Shown here: positions 44,823-54,459 of the stretch, piece by piece
Numbering within the stretch: the first letter of the stretch is position 1
How the letters are laid out: the number at the start of each line of letters is the position of its first letter
NCBI GenBank assembly: GCA_020073215.1
Contig: JAIQFO010000032.1
Location: 1-55,429, forward strand
From: Terriglobia bacterium
GTDB lineage: Bacteria > Acidobacteriota > Terriglobia > Terriglobales > Acidobacteriaceae
DNA: 55,429 nucleotides
Direction: 5' to 3'
Notes under the pieces: generated by a model
What the model was told of the DNA's origin: nothing
Seen by the model: the letters and a program-made list of their open reading frames with translations, nothing else
Databases searched by the model: none
Translations under genes and position numbers: made by a program

Positions 44823-47522
44823 TTAGTCACGAAGGTTGCGAAAGGACAGAGCCTTACTAGCGATCAAGCCGAAACCGTTCTTGCGAGCGGCATTCTCTAA
44901 GCTCAACGATTCTGCACGCGTCGCGACCGACTGTCCTGACCTGTTTTTCAATTCCGCCACGGCTAGCCGTGTTTCGAGTTCAAGCCCCAACAATTGATGA
45001 GAATGAGCGCTTTTAAGAGTCCTCTCTAGGTCTGTACTCGCCAACGGAAAGTGGCCTGCCAATCCCTCCGCGCGAGCAAACATCATTTCAAACTGCAAAT
45101 GGAGCAGCGTGTTCGCACTCTTATCGGCCAATGATTTAGCCTGTCCCCCCTCAATCTCAGCCTCAGAAAGCTTGGATTCGGACAGAAAGGCCTCGATCAG
45201 CACAATGCTGGCGGCCAATTCGTCGTCGGCCTGCTGGTCTTGATGAAACTGCTCTTTGCATTTACGGATCACTGTTTCGGCGTCCGCAGCATGACCTTCT
45301 TCAATTGCCAGACGCGCAAGCGCAAGTTCAGTCTCTGCCGCCGTTTGCTTCTCGCCAGTTTGTTTACGAATCGCCAGCGCTTCCTCATACGATTTACGGG
45401 CAGCGACCAAATCACCGCGATCGGTGAGCACATCTCCTCTTCCAGAAAGGACATACGCCGTAGCACTTTTATCATCTGCCCCCTGAGCTACAGTCTTGGC
45501 TTGCTCGAAGGTTCTTAGGGCCTTGTCTAGTTCTCCTCGACGTCGAGCAACTTCCCCCAGATCGTTTAGCGTTAGAGCCATGCCATCCTTATCTCCCATT
45601 TCTTTGTAGCCTGGAAGCGCTCGGGAAAGGGCACGTTCTGCGCTGGCGAGATTCCCGCGCGCCAGAAATACATCGCCAAGATTGTTGGAAGCCGTTGTAA
45701 TTCCGTCGATAGCACCGATTTCGCGAAAGATTGTTAGGGCCTCGCGATACACGCTTTCCGCCTTATCGATCTGGCCCATTTGATAGTAGAGTCCGGCAAA
45801 GTCGTTCAACGTACGCGCTTCATTGTTGCGATCGCCAGCCGCCGCGTAGCTCTGGCGAGCATTCTTGCAGTCTCGGATAGCCTGCTCGGTGGAAGAACCA
45901 TTTTGGGCCTGGCAAAGAATTCCATAGGCGCGTGCGACAAGCAAATGAGCCCCTTGTGCAGAGCCCTTTTCAACCGCCCGCCGTCCCGCCGCCTGCGCTT
46001 TAGCATAGTCGTTGTTCATCCAAGCGCGTGATTCGATCATGTCAATTCGGGGATCGTTAGCAGCCGGGCTAGGCAGGCGCCGAAGGGCCGCCAGAGTTTT
46101 CAGCGCATCTTCAGAACTTACAAGGCGTTGCTCGTCCGCCAGCCGAAGCCCGTAATTGAGGTTGTCTGGAAACTGCGCAAAAAGCTTCTGGTAGACCTCA
46201 ATCGCCTTGTTTGTATTTTGCAGGGACGAATAATACTGACCTTCAATTTGCAGACGTTCTTCGGAGCTTAGATGCCCAGAAAGCGCACGCGCGTGCTCGG
46301 CCTCGTCGCGAGCCTTCAAGTCGTATCCCAGATGATCCCACGCTTCGGACAAAGCTGAGTGCGCTAGAGGAAACTCCGGTTCGACTGCGATCGCCTGGAC
46401 GAGCAAGTCGCGGGCGTGGATGAAGTCGAATGCCCACAGACGAGCCCGGCCTTCTGTGTAGAGGCGTACGGCCAATGGCTTCACCGGTAGGGCAGCTCTG
46501 GTTTGCGCTGCGACCTCTTCCGAAACTAGTGTGGCACCCAAGCTCTGTCGAAGGGACGCTCCGGCCTGACCTACAAGTTCGAAAAGGTCATCTTCACTTC
46601 CTACAAAAGCCTGCTCGGCAATGGTTTCGCCGCGTACGGTGTCTTGGAGCCGAACGTCCAGACGAATCCGTCGATCTCCCTGTCCCGGCAAGGGCGTATA
46701 TGAGCCCAGTACGACCACGTCCGCTCCAGAATTCGTGTGGAGCCGCTCAAGCGTCTCTTTCGCCAGGCTGTCCTCGTCGCTTAATGGAAGTTCTCGTTTA
46801 GCGCGCGCTACGTCTTCCCCTGAGACCATTCGTAAAGCGCTGTCCGCAGCAAGTTCAGTGCTGAGCATTTCCGCAAACGCTGGTGACAACCAGTTGTCCT
46901 CGGGACGCCCAGGCAAATTGCGGAAGCCCATTACGGCTACAGAACGTCGCACGTGTACCAGAGGAAGGTTGGTCTCGGCCGCAGCCTGGGTTGCTCTCCG
47001 AGAATGCAGAAGGCGAAATCGATAGGCGACGCCGCCGATCACGAGCACGATGAATGTTGCGATAACCAGGTAACGTAGCCTCCGGCCTGAAATAGCAAGG
47101 CGTTTCTCTGCGCTGCGCGAGGAGAGCGGCGGTCTTACAGGTTCCGCTAAGACAGGGAGGACCGCATCGTGTGATTCTCTGGCTGTAGTGACCGGCGCCA
47201 AAAACCGATAGCCTCGCCGAGGAACCGTTTCCACATAACAAGGTGCGTCAGCATTGTCCCCGAGCGCGTCGCGGATCTTCCGTATGGCTACTCCCAAGCT
47301 GTTGTCGAATTCTACGAAGGTGTTCTGGGGCCAAAGGCGTTGGCGGACTTGTTCGCGAGTGACAATTTCTCCAGGCCGCTCGACCAGCAGTACCAGCAGG
47401 CGATAGGGCAGGTCTTGGACTCGCACCCGAGTGCCATTGCGCGAAAGGGTACCTGCTCCAGGGTCCAGTTCGAACGGACCGAAGCGATAGCGCGATGTTC
47501 TCTCGGGGGTACTGGACATCAT
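44823..47522 (-). CDS. CadC-like winged-helix transmembrane protein with TPR tail
   Basis: The 899-residue protein has an N-terminal OmpR/CadC-type winged helix (residues about 10-110: FGPFELDPGAGTLSRNG, REQVRQRLWPQNTFVEFDNS, VETVPRRGYRFLAPV), a membrane segment near 152-172 (YLVIATFIVLVIGGVAYRF), a TolB-amino-like domain starting at SVAVMGFRNL, and a long series of TPR units to the C-terminus. Such proteins are numerous in Acidobacteria and are thought to sense envelope or cytosolic signals and control transcription. The start at 47522 lacks a Shine-Dalgarno sequence. It stands alone and faces divergent secreted-protein genes. Confidence 0.85.
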   Translation of the reverse strand: MMSSTPERTSRYRFGPFELDPGAGTLSRNGTRVRVQDLPYRLLVLLVERPGEIVTREQVRQRLWPQNTFVEFDNSLGVAIRKIRDALGDNADAPCYVETVPRRGYRFLAPVTTARESHDAVLPVLAEPVRPPLSSRSAEKRLAISGRRLRYLVIATFIVLVIGGVAYRFRLLHSRRATQAAAETNLPLVHVRRSVAVMGFRNLPGRPEDNWLSPAFAEMLSTELAADSALRMVSGEDVARAKRELPLSDEDSLAKETLERLHTNSGADVVVLGSYTPLPGQGDRRIRLDVRLQDTVRGETIAEQAFVGSEDDLFELVGQAGASLRQSLGATLVSEEVAAQTRAALPVKPLAVRLYTEGRARLWAFDFIHARDLLVQAIAVEPEFPLAHSALSEAWDHLGYDLKARDEAEHARALSGHLSSEERLQIEGQYYSSLQNTNKAIEVYQKLFAQFPDNLNYGLRLADEQRLVSSEDALKTLAALRRLPSPAANDPRIDMIESRAWMNNDYAKAQAAGRRAVEKGSAQGAHLLVARAYGILCQAQNGSSTEQAIRDCKNARQSYAAAGDRNNEARTLNDFAGLYYQMGQIDKAESVYREALTIFREIGAIDGITTASNNLGDVFLARGNLASAERALSRALPGYKEMGDKDGMALTLNDLGEVARRRGELDKALRTFEQAKTVAQGADDKSATAYVLSGRGDVLTDRGDLVAARKSYEEALAIRKQTGEKQTAAETELALARLAIEEGHAADAETVIRKCKEQFHQDQQADDELAASIVLIEAFLSESKLSEAEIEGGQAKSLADKSANTLLHLQFEMMFARAEGLAGHFPLASTDLERTLKSAHSHQLLGLELETRLAVAELKNRSGQSVATRAESLSLENAARKNGFGLIASKALSFRNLRD

Positions 47523-47781
47523 TATCGCGCCGAAAAACGGCTGGCGGGAAATGTTAGCACGATTTAGCCAGCCGATATTTGAGTTAAGACCAACTCGCAA
47601 ACATCTGTCCCGCAGAGACTTCCCAGTTAAAGCAAACTTAAAACTCAGTTTCATTGACCCCGCACGGTTTTTGATTCACATTCCCGCTCGCCGGTCGGCA
47701 GCTCGCGTGGGGTCGAGCCGATCTGGACGAACTTCAGGCCAGACGCCCCAAGAAATAGTGCGATTCAAAAAGGAGGACATC

Positions 47782-48964
47782 ATGACCAGAAATTCCACCC
47801 AGCGATCGAAGGAACCAGTTCTTCATCTTCCAATCTGCCTGATCGGCGTGTTTCTGTTGATCTTTGCCCTGCGCGCCCACGGGCAGCAGGTTCACCAACT
47901 CTCATACAACGGTTCCAGCTGGATGGACCAGAACCTCAATGGAGCCGCGGCGAGCCCCTATACGGGAATCGCGAGTTTCCTGACGACGCCCAACGATCAA
48001 ACCCATGTCTATTACATCGACCGTACCGCCAACTACCACGTACACCAGCTGTTTTTCAACGGCGTGAGCTGGAGCGATCAGGACCTGACCGTTATATCCG
48101 GCGCCTCGGAGGGTGCTTACGGCGCCTGCCAGGTAGCCGGCTTTTCCGTCGAAAATTACCAATACGTCTACTACTTCGGTCACGACGCACACGTGCACCA
48201 ACTGCTCTACAACAACATTGGATGGTCCGATACCGACCTGACCGCACTAACCAAAGGCCCAAACGCCCAACCCGATCCTTTGGTAGCCTTCACCACTTCG
48301 CCCACCTTGCACGTTTATTACACCGACTGGAACCTGCACATCCGCCAGCTTTACTCGGACAATGGCACTAGTTGGCAGGATCAGGATTTGACCAGCATTA
48401 CCGGTGGCACGATCAGTGAGAACGCTCCGGACCGGACGGGGGGCTTCCACATCGATAACTATCAATATCTTTTACTTCGTCGCCAGTAATGGCCATATTC
48501 ACCAGTTTCTCTACAACAACCTCGATTGGTCCGATGAAGACTTGACGGCGCTTAGCCTGAGCCCGCTGGCTAATGCCAAAAGTGGCGTGCAGGCCCTGGT
48601 AATTCCCGGCACGAAAAAAATGCGCGTCTTTTACGTGTCCGCCGCCGGCCACATCATGCAGCTAGCTGCCACCAACAACCTGACATGGGTCAAAACCGAT
48701 TTGTCGAAAAAGTCACTGGCTCCAGGACCACAGAGCTTTCGTGTGGCTGCGTTCACAACTCCTCCCCAAAACGAGATGCACGTGTTCCACGTCGGTTACA
48801 CGACCAATTACCACGTGATTCAGATGTATAAGCCGCCATCGCTACCGTGGACCTACGAGGATATGACAGCTCTGACGAACGGTGGGATTCCGGAAAGCCT
48901 TTATTCCGACATTGCGGGATTCTCCTTCCAGAACAATCAGTACGTCTTTTATGTCGCACAGTGA
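47782..48964 (+). pseudogene. Secreted lectin-like beta-propeller, frameshifted
   Basis: From ATG 47782 (after AAAAAGGAGGACATC) a signal peptide is followed by repeated blades, each with HV(H)QLxYN, W-x-DQDLT and YVYY elements, as in fucose-specific fungal/bacterial lectin propellers. Four blades read in the first frame, which ends at 48489. Near 48467 coding shifts: the sequence needs ATATATC but has ATATC, a loss of one AT unit, and continues from NGHIHQFLYN to 48964 with three more blades. Rejoined, the protein would be about 394 residues and six or seven blades. A sequencing error or a true inactivation are both possible. Confidence 0.65.
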
Positions 48965-49047
48965 TGTTCTCGGGCCTTTCCTGACGCCGGGCCGGTATAT
49001 TCGCCGCCGCACGATTCACGCTTCTTGAGAATTCAAAAGGAGACACA

Positions 49048-49872
49048 ATGAAACGAGCACAGAAGTTCTGGCAAGCAAACTGCAACAAACACTCAACCGC
49101 CGTAAGAGCCAGCGCCGCCGCGCTCGGCGTCATTACCGTAGCGTTCATCTTGGTCTTGGCAAACCAGACCCAGGTCAGTGCTGCAAACAACGTCAGCACC
49201 ATCAAGGGCGTGGGGACGGCGGGCTACATCTCGAAGTTCCTGGACACCTACACCATCGGCAGCTCCGGTATTTTCGAGTACTTGGGAAATATCGGCATCG
49301 GCACCGCCGCTCCCCAGGCCAAGCTTGACGTTTTGGGAAACGTAAGGATCGAGGGCACGGGCAGCGCTTTGATTTTCCCGGATGGCTCGGTCGTGCACAA
49401 CCGCGCCGAGCTAATTGGTCCGCAGGGTCCCGCGGGGCCACAAGGGCCTACGGGAGCAACCGGAGCAACCGGCCCTGCAGGTCCAACCGGAGCGACGGGT
49501 CCACAGGGTCCTGCGGGAGCGAACGGCGTGGGCCATGCCTATGTAGATAGCAATGACTCTGCGGTGACTCTCGACCCCAGCTCCCCAACGGTGGCTTCTG
49601 TGACTGTTCCGGCGGGAAACTATCTCATTTTTGCTAAGACTAATCTTTTTAACAACGACGGATCGGGCCAGGGCGCCAATTGCAAACTCAGTACCGGTGA
49701 CATAGTGCGAACGCGATTGGAAGCTGAACCCGACGGACAGGATTCGGTTTCGCTCCAGGACACCGCTCTGAATGTCCCGGACGGCACGACCATCACCATG
49801 ACTTGTGGAACGTTCAACGGAGGGGCGGAGAACATCAAGCTGACAGCGATCGCCGTGAACGCGGTCAACTGA
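49048..49872 (+). CDS. Secreted collagen-like Gly-X-Y repeat protein
   Basis: The 274-residue protein has an N-terminal hydrophobic export segment (AAALGVITVAFILVLANQ), a beta-rich head, 14 or so collagen-type Gly-X-Y triplets (GPQGPAGPQGPTGATGATGP and following) near residues 129-165, and a C-terminal jelly-roll-like domain (VTVPAGNYLIFAKTNLFNND, ending in KLTAIAVNAVN). This trimeric design resembles tail-fibre or spore-surface proteins. AAAAGGAGACACA provides a strong ribosome binding site. It belongs to the run of co-oriented secreted-protein genes 47.8-53.5 kb. Confidence 0.78.
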   Translation: MKRAQKFWQANCNKHSTAVRASAAALGVITVAFILVLANQTQVSAANNVSTIKGVGTAGYISKFLDTYTIGSSGIFEYLGNIGIGTAAPQAKLDVLGNVRIEGTGSALIFPDGSVVHNRAELIGPQGPAGPQGPTGATGATGPAGPTGATGPQGPAGANGVGHAYVDSNDSAVTLDPSSPTVASVTVPAGNYLIFAKTNLFNNDGSGQGANCKLSTGDIVRTRLEAEPDGQDSVSLQDTALNVPDGTTITMTCGTFNGGAENIKLTAIAVNAVN

Positions 49873-50004
49873 AGCAGCAGCTGCATCGCCAAAATCGCGC
49901 ATTGACGGCATGTTGTGCTGAAGTTTGCCGCTTGGGCTTGGAACGCCGGTGCTCGTGTCCTTCTGTGGGGTCGGTACAAATTCTGAACGGAATGAGGAGA
50001 AGCC

Positions 50005-51600
50005 ATGTTTCGCAATCGAATGCAGATCAGTACGCTCTTGTTGGTGCTTTGCTTTGGAGTTTCCATACTTGCCGGGCAATCGACGCCAACCACCGCCAAT
50101 GCAGTCGTTCCCACCCTGGCCAGTTTTAGCGGCGTGCTCACCGATCTCAACGGCAAGCCGCTGACCGGCGTGACCGGCGTCACTTTCTCTTTGTATAAGG
50201 ACGCCGACGGCGGCGCTCCGCTCTGGATGGAGGTGCAGAACGTCCGGCCCAACAAGGCCGGGCACTACACGCTGACGCTGGGCTCCACCACCAGTGAAGG
50301 GTTGCCAACCAATCTCTTTGCTTCGGGAGAAGCGCGCTGGCTGGGGGTGCAACCGGAAGGCCAACTGGAGCAGCCGCGCGTGCTGCTGCTCAGCGTGCCC
50401 TATGCACTGAAGGCCGCGGATGCGGAGACCGTGGGGGGATTGCCACCCTCTGCCTTCATGCTGGCCCCACCGTCGTCGGCATCGAGCGCCATCAGCTCAA
50501 CCAGGAGTTCCGCGACTACAACTGCGTTCTCTGCAACTGGCACTGGCAAACTCACGGGTGTCACTGCTGGCACTGACCTCACCGGCGGCGGCACCAGCGG
50601 CAACGTCACGTTGAATCTCGACACCACCAAGGTTCCTGAACTCGCTGCGCCTGCGAACAATTTCGTGGGCAACTTGAACGTCGGTGGCGCGCTGGGCGTT
50701 GGCACTACATCGCCCGGCGATGCTCAGTTAGCGGCCATCGGTACTGTAGCAGGTGACGTGGCTATTTACGGGCAAGGATTCGGAGGCCCCGGCGCCGGCG
50801 CTGGCGAAATCGGAGAACCAAACCCCAACAATGGCCTGGCTGGCTCTGGCGTAATAGGGTGGGGAGGTGGGGGCCCGGTGAACGTGGGCGCGCCTGGGTT
50901 AGTCGGATTAGGTGGCGGCGGTCTCGATTTTGACAGTTCGGGCGGCGTTTTCCAGGGAGGCAGCGGGAGCAGGAACGGGTCTGGCGACGGTCTCGACGCT
51001 TACACCGGCTCTGGCTTGGCGGGCTTTTTCGAAGGAAATGTTGACGTGGAGGGAAACCTTTCCAAGTCCAGCGGCTCCTTCAAAATCGACCACCCGCTCG
51101 ACCCCGCCGACAAGTATCTCTATCACTCGTTCGTCGAATCGCCGGACATGATGAACATTTACAACGGCAACGTGCTCACCGACTCTAGCGGTGATGCCAC
51201 TATCCCATTGCCGGAATGGTTCGAGACCCTCAATCGCGATTTCCGTTATCAGCTAACCGTAATTGGCCAGTTCGCTCAGGCCATCGTTAACGGTGAAGTC
51301 GCCAATCACCAATTCAGCATAAAAACCGACAAGCCGGGCGTGAAGGTTTCCTGGCAGGTGACCGGTATTCGGCATGACGCGTGGGCCAATGCGCATCGCA
51401 TTCCCGTGGAAGAGCAAAAGAACGCTCGCGAGCGAGGCCACTATATCCATCCCGAACTCTACGGCGCACCGGAAGAAACAGGCATCGGGTGGGCCCGGCA
51501 CCCCGAAATGATGAAGCACATGAAAGAAATGCGCCGGCAAGGTATGCCGCCTGCATCGACGGCCAGGGTTGCGAATCGGGCTGTGTCAGTCAAGCGTTAG
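50005..51600 (+). CDS. Secreted Gly-rich surface protein, acidobacterial type
   Basis: The 531-residue product has a signal peptide (ISTLLLVLCFGVSILAG), a beta domain with FSGVLTDLNGKPLTGVTG and SVPYALKAADAETVGGLPPS, a low-complexity Ser/Ala/Gly centre, and a C-terminal domain with YLYHSFVESPDMMNIYNGNV and QLTVIGQFAQAIV. The overall layout matches abundant secreted proteins of Acidobacteria; a self-trimerising or fibre function is possible, but not shown. Start follows GAGGAGAAGCC. It shares the FxxLY and propeller-like neighbour set. Confidence 0.72.
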   Translation: MFRNRMQISTLLLVLCFGVSILAGQSTPTTANAVVPTLASFSGVLTDLNGKPLTGVTGVTFSLYKDADGGAPLWMEVQNVRPNKAGHYTLTLGSTTSEGLPTNLFASGEARWLGVQPEGQLEQPRVLLLSVPYALKAADAETVGGLPPSAFMLAPPSSASSAISSTRSSATTTAFSATGTGKLTGVTAGTDLTGGGTSGNVTLNLDTTKVPELAAPANNFVGNLNVGGALGVGTTSPGDAQLAAIGTVAGDVAIYGQGFGGPGAGAGEIGEPNPNNGLAGSGVIGWGGGGPVNVGAPGLVGLGGGGLDFDSSGGVFQGGSGSRNGSGDGLDAYTGSGLAGFFEGNVDVEGNLSKSSGSFKIDHPLDPADKYLYHSFVESPDMMNIYNGNVLTDSSGDATIPLPEWFETLNRDFRYQLTVIGQFAQAIVNGEVANHQFSIKTDKPGVKVSWQVTGIRHDAWANAHRIPVEEQKNARERGHYIHPELYGAPEETGIGWARHPEMMKHMKEMRRQGMPPASTARVANRAVSVKR

Positions 51601-51701
51601 AGCGTTGGGCTTTAGAGGAGGGATTTCCGAGCACTGACATCGGAAATCGAAATTAACTGGCCAGACATCACTCTCCAAATATGACTCTGAGGAGCCACAG
51701 C

Positions 51702-52817
51702 ATGAGATCTACCTTTTTCAGTTTGCTTTTGTCTCCCGCCTTGTTCTTCTACGGCAATGCGGCGATCGCGCAGCAATCGACGAACCCAGTAACGCCGGCT
51801 CCGCAGCATTCGGAGGACTTGTCCGCCGCGACGCAAGCCTCAAAAGGCGGAACGCCACAGGCTTCTCCGGCGATCCGGAGTCTGACCACAGCGCTTTCGG
51901 GCGAGTGGTCGCTGAGTGTGAAGTGGGAACCCGACACTTCGATGCCCAATGGGCTGGTCAATACTGGCGAAGAAAACTGGCGAGCAGGCCCCGGGGGATA
52001 CACGTTGCTGGAGGAAGAACACCTGCGCCGGCCCCAGGGAGATCTCTTTCTTCTCGGCGTTGTGTGGTGGAATTCGACGATGAAGAATCTGCATGGAATG
52101 GAATGCCAGAATCTACTTCCATACACATGTGACGTAAAGGGCGCCCTCAATGACATCACGATGAGTTGGGACGGTAAACAGTTCATCATCGATGAAATGG
52201 AAACGTCAAACACCGGCAAGAAATCCATGTGGCATGAGGTCTGGTCGGATATCACTCCCACTTCATTCACCCAGACCGGGGAATCTGGCGAGCCCGGCGG
52301 GCCGCGGAAGCGGTTGTTTACAGTCCATGCCACGAAGGTGACCACACCGGGCAAGAGCGATGCGCAGGGGGACGAAAGCGGGAAGTCATCGGCACCAGCC
52401 GTGGCGGTTGATACAACTGGGATCGCCGAAACAATCAAGACGGACGTCGCTCAACTCGTCGCTGGGATCAATGCTCACGACGCAGTCAAGGCAACAGCTT
52501 ATGATGCCCCGAATATTGTCTCCATGGAGTGTGGTAGTCCCTCAACTATCGGGGTCGAAGCCGATAGAGAAGGCTTCAGGCTGGGCTTTGCCCACGACGC
52601 CGATTGGAGAGTCAGTCTCATCGACGAGGCTGTAGATGTTGCGAGTAGCGGAGACTTGGCAGTCTACCGTGGCACCTATAACGAAGACAGCAGTAGTGCA
52701 GGCGTGCCGATGACCCATAAGACGAACTTCATTGCGGAATTCAAGCGTCATAGCGATGGACCGTGGAGGATCGTCTGGTACAGCGTTTCCAACATGGAAC
52801 GATCGCATCCGAAATAA
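51702..52817 (+). CDS. Secreted two-domain protein, DUF1579-like plus SnoaL/DUF4440-like
   Basis: The 371-residue protein has a signal peptide (MRSTFFSLLLSPALFFYGNA, cut after AIAQ), an N-terminal domain with LSGEWSLSVKWEPDTSM and EVWSDITPTSFTQTGE resembling DUF1579 beta-barrels, and a C-terminal domain (VAQLVAGINAHDAVKATAYD, AVYRGTYNEDSS, WRIVWYSVSNMER) like SnoaL/DUF4440 cones. GAGGAGCC precedes the ATG at 51702; a GTG/ATG seven codons upstream is less likely. Function is unknown; the SnoaL-like domain may bind a small hydrophobic ligand. Confidence 0.7.
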   Translation: MRSTFFSLLLSPALFFYGNAAIAQQSTNPVTPAPQHSEDLSAATQASKGGTPQASPAIRSLTTALSGEWSLSVKWEPDTSMPNGLVNTGEENWRAGPGGYTLLEEEHLRRPQGDLFLLGVVWWNSTMKNLHGMECQNLLPYTCDVKGALNDITMSWDGKQFIIDEMETSNTGKKSMWHEVWSDITPTSFTQTGESGEPGGPRKRLFTVHATKVTTPGKSDAQGDESGKSSAPAVAVDTTGIAETIKTDVAQLVAGINAHDAVKATAYDAPNIVSMECGSPSTIGVEADREGFRLGFAHDADWRVSLIDEAVDVASSGDLAVYRGTYNEDSSSAGVPMTHKTNFIAEFKRHSDGPWRIVWYSVSNMERSHPK

Positions 52818-52992
52818 TTGTCGGATCTAAACCATTGCGCGGCCGTCGCGCGCCTATAGTGATCGTCTATGGCGCATCCTCGGCATTCACGACCAAGTCG
52901 GGCGCTGCGCGAGATAACGGATCGGCCCTCGACGCAACGCTTCGAAGAATGATGACCCAAGTCCGTGTGATGAATACGGCGAGAGATGGCCA

Positions 52993-53472
52993 ATGAGAAC
53001 GGGAACGTCATCCGGAGGTCTTGCTGCCATACTTGCCTTGAGTTTCGCTCTCTTGGCGCGCGGCGGAACGAAACTGCTGACTACGGACCCATTGACCGGG
53101 CTTCCTGTCTATCCCGCAACGGATTCACGCCTCCACTTGGGAAACGAACCCGTCCGCTTACCCGGTTCGAGCGTCTGCAAAAGCATAATGCAGGCCGATT
53201 TCTATTCCGTTTATGACTCCAAGGTGGATGCAACCCTGGCATGGTATGACGCTCATCTGCCTGGCTTCAAAAAAACGCACGCCTACGCAGCCAATCGATC
53301 GCACGATACGTTCTACAACGCCAATGGAACGATCGCCGTTTCCGTGACCGGAAGCGCCAGCAAGGAAGGAGAAAACACGGATGCGTATTCAGTCGTTTAC
53401 GCGCGTTTTCAGCCTGGTCTAACCGAGAAAACGACCATCAGTCTCAATCAACAGAAGTTGGTCTGCCAATGA
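52993..53472 (+). CDS. Small secreted protein of unknown function
   Basis: The 159-residue product has a short hydrophobic N-terminus (GGLAAILALSFALLARGG), then a soluble part with LTGLPVYPATDSRL and ADFYSVYDSKVDATLAWYDA, as in small exported proteins that respond to a signal or stick to the envelope. No family is recognised with confidence. A ribosome binding site is not obvious. It ends the run of secreted-protein genes, about 400 bases before the second tRNA-Phe remnant. Confidence 0.6.
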   Translation: MRTGTSSGGLAAILALSFALLARGGTKLLTTDPLTGLPVYPATDSRLHLGNEPVRLPGSSVCKSIMQADFYSVYDSKVDATLAWYDAHLPGFKKTHAYAANRSHDTFYNANGTIAVSVTGSASKEGENTDAYSVVYARFQPGLTEKTTISLNQQKLVCQ

Positions 53473-53878
53473 TCGCGCGAATTGAACGAGGACAAAACTC
53501 TTGCGTCATAACTTTCGGGGTACGCTCAAAACCTCGCTCGCTCACTGGACTCGTGCATTGAATCCGTCCCTCGGTTTTGTCTGCAAAGTGGTGTTCGTAG
53601 ACTCGAATCCAAGAATCAGCAGACTTTAGGCCAAAGTGTCGATGATGTGTGGTTTCCATCCCGCAGATAATGCACGACTTCCCGTTGAAATTGGTAAGCC
53701 AGAGTGCAAAACAGCTAAAAGCTGCGCTCTGCATCAAGACTATTGTGGCCAAGTTATTCACGTGACAGGAGATCAATGGCTAGCACTACGACGACGAGGT
53801 TGCGTTTCCACCCACGATGGAGACGATGTCTGGGATGAGGAGGAGGGTTAACAAAACCTGTAAAGCAGTTGAAAATAT

Positions 53879-53922
53879 GGTGGCCAGGGACGGAGTTGAG
53901 CCGCCGACGCCAGCCTTTTCAG
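53879..53922 (-). repeat. tRNA-Phe-like 3' half (copy 2 of direct repeat)
   Basis: The segment matches 6715-6758 in 41 of 44 bases and in the same orientation, from the acceptor 3' end to the anticodon loop CTGAAAA; beyond the loop the two copies share nothing. The T-loop has one change (CTCAACT), so this copy is more degenerate. The rest of 53473-54459 shows no convincing gene; forward and reverse frames there that read through the remnant are chance ORFs. Confidence 0.65.
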
Positions 53923-54459
53923 AACTCATCGTTCCAGTGTTTCCAACAACTTCAATGGTTGCCGTGGGACTGCTAAACACTGGAAAGTACGAGAAAACGA
54001 GTGAATCATGGGTGATCGCCGTGGGTGATTCTAAAGCGCAAGTAAGTTCGATCGAGACCTGCGAAATCTCGCCCTGCCACACCAGCAATGATTACTTCTT
54101 TCCTGTTGAGGCACTTCCTGAAATCCTAAAGGGATGCGTTCAGGAAACGTCTCTCGACTGGCGTCTGCAACTCGCTGAATCCAAATGGCCGGATGGGGCC
54201 AGAAAAGCTCTTCAACTAACACCCGTTTTTTGAACCCGGCCCTAAGCTCTCTTGACGGTCAATGGCAGCGGGGCGGGCCGAAGCAGAACGCTTCTGGCTT
54301 GCTCCAAGCCCTCACTTTCGTGCTATCTCAGTCAGCATGCCTGAGTTCGGTCGGACCGCTTCACTCTAGGACGACAAATTCCTATGTGTCACGACGGATC
54401 CTGTACCGAGGCGCGGTAGATCCGTTCGCATTCGACGAATCTACTAAGTCCAACTTCGA

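Noticed and set aside
53817..54233. Forward ORF of 138 codons containing ARDGVEPPTPAFSEL
   Set aside because: This peptide is the antisense translation of the tRNA-Phe remnant, a known source of false ORFs.
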